The translations under genes were made by a program, and so were the position numbers. Below, one piece after another: positions 30,376 through 34,397 of a stretch of 34,397 bases of DNA. The stretch's first letter is position 1; every line of letters starts with the position of its first letter. The notes beneath the pieces are model-generated. The model was not told the DNA's origin, did no database searches, and saw only the letters and a list, made by a program, of their open reading frames with translations. Source of the stretch: Methanobacteriota archaeon (GTDB lineage: Archaea > Halobacteriota > Methanomicrobia > Methanomicrobiales > Methanomicrobiaceae); NCBI GenBank assembly GCA_016841485.1, contig JAENZA010000003.1, positions 60,779 through 95,175 on the forward strand, given 5' to 3'.

Positions 30376-32445
30376 ATGGATATGAAGTACGTTCAGACAA
30401 CCTGCCCGTATTGTGGGACAGGATGTTCATTCAACCTCGTGGTCAAAGACGGCAAGGTCGTTGATACAGCCCCGTATCACCGTTCCCCCGTCAATGAAGG
30501 CAAAATGTGTCCGAAAGGGACCTATGCCCACGAGTTCGTGAACAGAGAAGACCGGCTTTCCGTACCACTCATCAAGAAGGATGGTAAATTCGAGGAAGCC
30601 ACCTGGGATGAAGCATACAAGCTCATCGCAGAGAAATTCAAGGGATACAAGCCCGATGAGATCGCATGCCTTTCTTCAGCACGTACCTCCAATGAGGAGA
30701 ACTACGCCCTGATGAAACTTGCACGCGGTGCATTCAAGACCCGTCACATCGACCACTGTGCCCGTCTCTGCCACGCATCGACGGTTGCAGGTCTTGCGGC
30801 ATCATTCGGATCCGGTGCAATGACCAACTCCATTGGCGACATCGCCGAATCAAAGTGCGTCTTTATTCTCGGGTCCAACACCTTTGAGCAGCACCCCCTC
30901 ATCGGCCGCCGTGTCATGCAGGCCAAGATGATTAACGGTGCAAAGCTCATCTACGCCGACCCCCGTTACACCTGTACTGCAAAGCAGGCAGATCTCTACA
31001 TGCAGTTCCGCTCAGGTTCGGATGTTGCAATCCTGAACGGTATGATGCAGGAGATCATCAGGAACGGATGGGAAGACAAGGAATTCATCGCATCCCGCGT
31101 AAAGGGATACGAAGAACTCAAGGCCGAGGTCATGCAGGAGAAATACTCCCTCGAGAACGTCTCCAAGATCTCCGGTATTCCCCCCGAACAGCTGAAACAG
31201 GCAGCCGAATGGTTTGCAAAATCCGAATCCTCCTGTATTCTCTACTCGATGGGTATCACCCAGCACACTGTCGGTGTCGACAATGTGAAGTCCGTCGCAA
31301 ACATCCAGATGCTGACCGGAAACCTCGGCAAGGCCGGAGCCGGTGTCAATGCACTGCGTGGACAGAACAATGTGCAGGGAGCCTGTGACATGGGAGCACT
31401 CCCGGTGGTCTTTACCGGCTACCAGAAGGTCATCGACCCCGCCGCACACAAGAAATTCGAAGACGGATGGGGATTCCCCGACGGCATCTGTGCACCAGCA
31501 AACGGATACGAAGTCACCACCATGATGGATGTCCTCGCCGACAAGCCAGGTGAACTCAAGGCACTGTACATCATGGGTGAGAACCCGCTGATCTCGGACC
31601 CCGACCTTACCCACGTCGAGCACGCATTCAAGAACCTCGACTTCCTCGTCGTCCAGGATATCTTCCTGACCGAGACCGCTCAGCTTGCAGACGTCGTACT
31701 GCCCGCAACCTGCTACGCAGAAAAAGACGGCACCCAGACCTCCACCGAACGCCGTGTTCAGATGTGGAGAAAGGCACAGGACCCGCCCGGACAGGCAAAG
31801 GTAGACTGGAAGATCATCGCAGAAGTCGGAGCCGCAATGGGCTACCCCGAGCAGTTTGCCTGGGAATCCGCTGAGGAGATCTTCGACGAGATGGCAGGCC
31901 TTACCCCGTCCTACCACGGCATGAACTATGAGCGTCTCAACAAACCCGAGGCTCTCCACTGGCCATGCCCCACCGAGGAGCACCCCGGCACACCGATCCT
32001 GCACATCGGCAAGTTCTCCCACCCCGACGGCATGGGTGTCATGCACGTCTGTGCATACAAGCCGCCCGCAGAAGTTCCGGACGATGAATATCCGTTCGTC
32101 TTCACCACAGGACGCTGTCTCTGGCACTGGCACACAGGTTCCATGACCCGCCGTTCAGCAACCCTGGACCACGAAGTCCCGACCGGATGGATTGAGATCA
32201 ACCCCGAGGATGCAGCAGCACTTGGCATCAAAGACAAGGAAATTGTCAAGGCAATCACCCGCCGTGGCGAGATCGAAGTCCCGGCAAAGGTCACCGAAGA
32301 CATCATGAAAGGTGTCATGTTCATGCCGTTCCACTTCGCGGAATGTGCAGCAAACAGGCTCACCAACAATGCACTTGACCCAATCGCCAAGATCCCGGAG
32401 TACAAGGCCTGTGCGGTGAAAGTTGAAAAGATTCAGGAGGCCTGA
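30376..32445 (+). CDS. fdhA: Formate dehydrogenase catalytic subunit FdhA (Cys form)
   Basis: A 689-residue molybdopterin/tungstopterin oxidoreductase. The N-terminal [4Fe-4S] ligands are cysteines 10, 13, 17 and 45 (CPYCGTGC...KMCPKG). The metal ligand is Cys132 in CARLCHASTVAGL, the position held by selenocysteine in E. coli FdhH, so this is a selenium-free enzyme. Molybdopterin guanine dinucleotide segments include FILGSNTFEQHPLIGRR, YADPRYTC and GRCLWHWHTGSMTRRS. I chose ATG 30376, eight bases after gaggt; an upstream TTG (30358) would add six residues. It oxidises formate to CO2 and passes electrons via FdhB to F420 or to the Hdr complex. fdhB follows after 2 bp. Confidence 0.96.
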   Translation: MDMKYVQTTCPYCGTGCSFNLVVKDGKVVDTAPYHRSPVNEGKMCPKGTYAHEFVNREDRLSVPLIKKDGKFEEATWDEAYKLIAEKFKGYKPDEIACLSSARTSNEENYALMKLARGAFKTRHIDHCARLCHASTVAGLAASFGSGAMTNSIGDIAESKCVFILGSNTFEQHPLIGRRVMQAKMINGAKLIYADPRYTCTAKQADLYMQFRSGSDVAILNGMMQEIIRNGWEDKEFIASRVKGYEELKAEVMQEKYSLENVSKISGIPPEQLKQAAEWFAKSESSCILYSMGITQHTVGVDNVKSVANIQMLTGNLGKAGAGVNALRGQNNVQGACDMGALPVVFTGYQKVIDPAAHKKFEDGWGFPDGICAPANGYEVTTMMDVLADKPGELKALYIMGENPLISDPDLTHVEHAFKNLDFLVVQDIFLTETAQLADVVLPATCYAEKDGTQTSTERRVQMWRKAQDPPGQAKVDWKIIAEVGAAMGYPEQFAWESAEEIFDEMAGLTPSYHGMNYERLNKPEALHWPCPTEEHPGTPILHIGKFSHPDGMGVMHVCAYKPPAEVPDDEYPFVFTTGRCLWHWHTGSMTRRSATLDHEVPTGWIEINPEDAAALGIKDKEIVKAITRRGEIEVPAKVTEDIMKGVMFMPFHFAECAANRLTNNALDPIAKIPEYKACAVKVEKIQEA

Positions 32446-32447
32446 AA

Positions 32448-33686
32448 ATGGTAGCAAAAGGCGATATGTTGTATGCATCCGCAGCTGATGCAGCAATGTG
32501 CGAGAAAGGCGAGTGCGGTGGCGCAGTTACGGCCATGCTCAAATACGCACTTGAAAGTGGCATGGTCGACGCAGTCCTTGCAGTGAAGAAGGGCTATGAC
32601 GTCTTCGACGCCACCCCGGTCATTATCACCAACCCCGACGAGATTGCACAGACTGCAGGTTCACTTCACTGTGGTACCGTGCTCCTCCCGAAGCTCATAA
32701 AGAAGTACCTTGACGGTGCACGCAATGAAAAACTTGCAATCACGCTCAAGGGCTGTGATGCAAAGGCAATGTACGAACTTGCCAAGAGAAACCAGATCAA
32801 CCTCGACAATGTCGTGATGATCGGTCTCAACTGTGGTGGTTCCGTATCACCTGTCAGTGCACGCAAGATGATCACCGAGAAGTTCGACATCAACCCCGAC
32901 GATGTCGTAAAAGAGGAGATCGACAAAGGCCAGTTCATCGTCATCACCAAAGACGGCGAACACAAGGGCATCTCAATCGACGACCTCGAGGAAGAAGGAT
33001 ACGGACGCCGGGCAAACTGCCAGCGCTGTAAGACAAAGGTTCCCCGCCAGTGTGATGTTGCATGCGGTAACTGGGGTGTTATCGGTGACAAGGCCGGCAA
33101 GGCAACCTTTATCGAAGTCTGCAGCGACAAGGGTGCAGCCCTCGTCGACGGTGCAACAAAGGCCGGTGCACTTGTTACTGAAGCACCCATCCCCAAGGGC
33201 ATCGAGATTCGCGGCAAGGTCGAAAACGCGATGCTCAAGCTCGCTGACAAACACCGTGCAGCCCAGTTTGGTGCACTCGGTGAGAGCGAGGACCGCCTGA
33301 AGTTCATCATGGACGAGACCTCCCGCTGTATCAAATGCTACCAGTGTATCGAGAACTGTCCCATCTGTTACTGCGTCGAATGTTCGACCAAGAAGGCACA
33401 TCTCGTCACACCGGGTCAGGTTCCGCCCCCCTTCATGTTCCACCTGATCAGGTTCTCCCATATATCGGACTCCTGTATCAACTGTGGGCAGTGCGAAGAA
33501 CTCTGTGCAATGGACATCCCGAACTCACTCTTCATGCACTCCCTCCAGGTGGAGATGGAGAAGATGTTCGGATTTACCCCAGGTGTCAACATGGATCTCC
33601 CGGTTCTCGCCCTCGTGGAAGAACCGACCGAGCGCAAGCGTCTCAGCGACACCGGCGACGACCAGATCTTCGACATCTTCCAATAA
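32448..33686 (+). CDS. fdhB: Formate dehydrogenase beta subunit FdhB (F420-reducing)
   Basis: A 412-residue F420-reducing beta subunit of the FrhB/FdhB family. The N-terminal region carries GECGGAVTAMLKYALE and GSLHCGTVLLPKL, the family's N-terminal signature. The middle contains the FAD/F420-binding domain and a cysteine cluster, NCQRCKTKVPRQCDVACG. Two [4Fe-4S] motifs follow: CIKCYQCIENCPICYC and CINCGQCEELCAMDIP. It moves electrons from FdhA to F420, and in related methanogens also joins the heterodisulfide reductase complex. The ribosome binding site aggagg (32435-32440) is ideal. Confidence 0.96.
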   Translation: MVAKGDMLYASAADAAMCEKGECGGAVTAMLKYALESGMVDAVLAVKKGYDVFDATPVIITNPDEIAQTAGSLHCGTVLLPKLIKKYLDGARNEKLAITLKGCDAKAMYELAKRNQINLDNVVMIGLNCGGSVSPVSARKMITEKFDINPDDVVKEEIDKGQFIVITKDGEHKGISIDDLEEEGYGRRANCQRCKTKVPRQCDVACGNWGVIGDKAGKATFIEVCSDKGAALVDGATKAGALVTEAPIPKGIEIRGKVENAMLKLADKHRAAQFGALGESEDRLKFIMDETSRCIKCYQCIENCPICYCVECSTKKAHLVTPGQVPPPFMFHLIRFSHISDSCINCGQCEELCAMDIPNSLFMHSLQVEMEKMFGFTPGVNMDLPVLALVEEPTERKRLSDTGDDQIFDIFQ

Positions 33687-33692
33687 TCTCAC

Positions 33693-33700
33693 TTTTTTTT
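33693..33700 (+). terminator. T-run after fdhB
   Basis: Eight T start seven bases past the fdhB stop, preceded by no stable stem; typical archaeal termination. Confidence 0.5.
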
Positions 33701-34297
33701 GTTGCCGGCCCCACACCGGTGAGAACAGATTAATAATGCTCAAAAAATAGGCATCTGCTGATATCCTCATAGATGCGATTCAGGATGGGCGTTCGTCATC
33801 AGGGTGCATTCTGCCTCCCATTCTAAGCTCTAAAGCCCAAATCCCTGATCTCCATTCCAGGCCTGACACTCCGTGGCTGGTATTTTATTCAGCCTTCAGC
33901 CGCAGGTGCCCAGTCCCCCCATTATGGCTCATTTCTCACTGACAAGAAGAGTGTAAACAGCTGCAAACAGCACCAGGTTCCACCTGAAACGCCTTGCATA
34001 CCAGTATACCACTGCACGGGCAACCGAATTCGGCATGGTCCCGGGAGTAACGACGGACTCCACCATATTCATTGTTCGGGATTTCCATGGCGTGCGAACG
34101 GAAGCGTATCTTCTCTGTGCAGAATACGGGGTCCTCATCTGGTGAATTAACGACACCAACAGGTAAAAATATTCCTCTGACGGCAGGGGAATTGTTCACC
34201 ATCTTCCAATGCTTCATCTCCCCCCCGAAAGACGAACGGATAATGGACACATATCACCAGATCCCATGATACGCATTGAAAGATCAATACAGGCACA
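33701..34297. other. Gene-poor 600-bp stretch
   Basis: Between the fdhB terminator and the terminal repeats no recognisable gene or RNA was found. A weak stem, ccgg...ccgg, lies near 33705-33720. Reading frames here are short and lack ribosome binding sites; one possible small membrane protein is listed separately. Confidence 0.5.
33929..34072 (-). CDS. Possible 47-aa small membrane protein
   Basis: From ATG 34072 the frame encodes 47 residues: MNMVESVVTPGTMPNSVARA followed by an aromatic, basic stretch (YWYARRFRWN) and a single hydrophobic helix (LVLFAAVYTLLVSEK). There is no ribosome binding site, and starts at 34066 or 34036 are equally possible. It might be a small membrane protein, but it could also be a chance frame. 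Confidence 0.25.
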   Translation of the reverse strand: MNMVESVVTPGTMPNSVARAVVYWYARRFRWNLVLFAAVYTLLVSEK

Positions 34298-34397
34298 ATG
34301 CCGGGTTTCAGCTTCGTTTTGAATAATAACAGTAACAATAAACAGACCCGATGCCGGGTTTCAGCTTCGCTCTGGAGAATAATAGTAGTAGAACAGT
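34298..34397 (+). repeat. 53-bp tandem direct repeat at the window edge
   Basis: The 19-bp core atgccgggtttcagcttcg occurs at 34298-34316 and 34351-34369. Similarity continues downstream (gaataataacagta against gaataatagtagta), so the whole 53-bp unit is related. The second copy runs into the window end. The period is short for CRISPR and the would-be spacer is itself conserved; a tandem repeat is more likely, but the next bases are needed. Confidence 0.55.

Noticed and set aside
30376-30790. Selenocysteine in FdhA
   Set aside because: The metal-ligand position is a TGC cysteine codon (CARLCH), and there is no in-frame TGA.
31012-32133. Long minus-strand reading frame (about 373 codons) opposite fdhA
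   Set aside because: It is a product of the strongly biased codon use of fdhA; its translation is rich in Cys, Gly, Val and Asp with no domain, and fdhA is unambiguous.
34298-34397. Start of a CRISPR array
   Set aside because: The 53-bp period is shorter than usual, the would-be spacer is similar between copies, and no cas gene is present.

Overview
The window is chromosomal DNA of a methanogenic archaeon, most likely a hydrogenotrophic, formate-using member of the Methanomicrobiales. This rests on gene content: an F420-type formate dehydrogenase (fdhA, fdhB) with a formate channel (fdhC), both kinds of enzyme that modify methyl-coenzyme M reductase (Mmp10; YcaO with TfuA), a two-subunit pyruvate carboxylase, a DUF2111 protein, archaeal SecD/SecF, archease with RtcB, TATA-box promoters and a tRNA-Met with an archaeal-type intron. 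Species was not determined. No phage, insertion sequence, plasmid gene or CRISPR array was recognised.

Layout. 1-130: degenerate 35-bp tandem repeats. 150-2090 (+): pilin-like protein, membrane zinc-ribbon protein, AglJ-like glycosyltransferase. 2072-3493 (-): thioredoxin, EndoIII/MagIII-like glycosylase, class II aldolase. 3563-5928 (-): secF-secD. 6137-9216 (+): two small methanogen proteins, then archease, RtcB and a glutamine-amidotransferase-like protein. 9263-16498 (+): the biotin/pyruvate carboxylase locus: DUF2111 protein, BirA, BioY, two ECF ATPases, EcfT, PycB, PycA. 16754-19880: intron-containing tRNA-Met, small membrane protein, DUF6508 protein, PflX-type radical SAM protein, SRAP protein, small unknown. 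19887-23911: Mmp10, tRNA-Thr, a 122-aa unknown, TfuA and YcaO. 24060-27794 (+): copper chaperone-like HMA protein, CopA ATPase, DUF4405 membrane protein, beta-carbonic anhydrase. 27795-28226: a hairpin-rich gap. 28227-33686 (+): fdhC, an OB-fold membrane protein, a small membrane protein, fdhA, fdhB. 33687-34397: little coding signal, ending in two copies of a 53-bp repeat.

How the parts work together. The biotin locus is a complete circuit: BioY with the ECF module imports biotin, BirA attaches it to the EAMKMEN lysine of PycB, and PycA/PycB make oxaloacetate. BirA has an N-terminal helix-turn-helix, and a perfect 8-15-8 inverted repeat of the BirA-box type covers the predicted start site, ribosome binding site and start codon of bioY, so the ligase probably also represses uptake. 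In the MCR region, Mmp10 (arginine C-methylation) and YcaO/TfuA (thioglycine) flank a small helical protein of unknown function. The formate genes supply uptake and F420-linked oxidation of formate, with a carbonic anhydrase nearby to interconvert CO2 and bicarbonate.

The most interesting observations are the BirA operator, the asymmetric degeneracy of the two ECF ATPases, the structured leaders upstream of tRNA-Met and fdhC, the hairpins between the carbonic anhydrase and fdhC, and the amidotransferase-like protein translationally coupled to RtcB.
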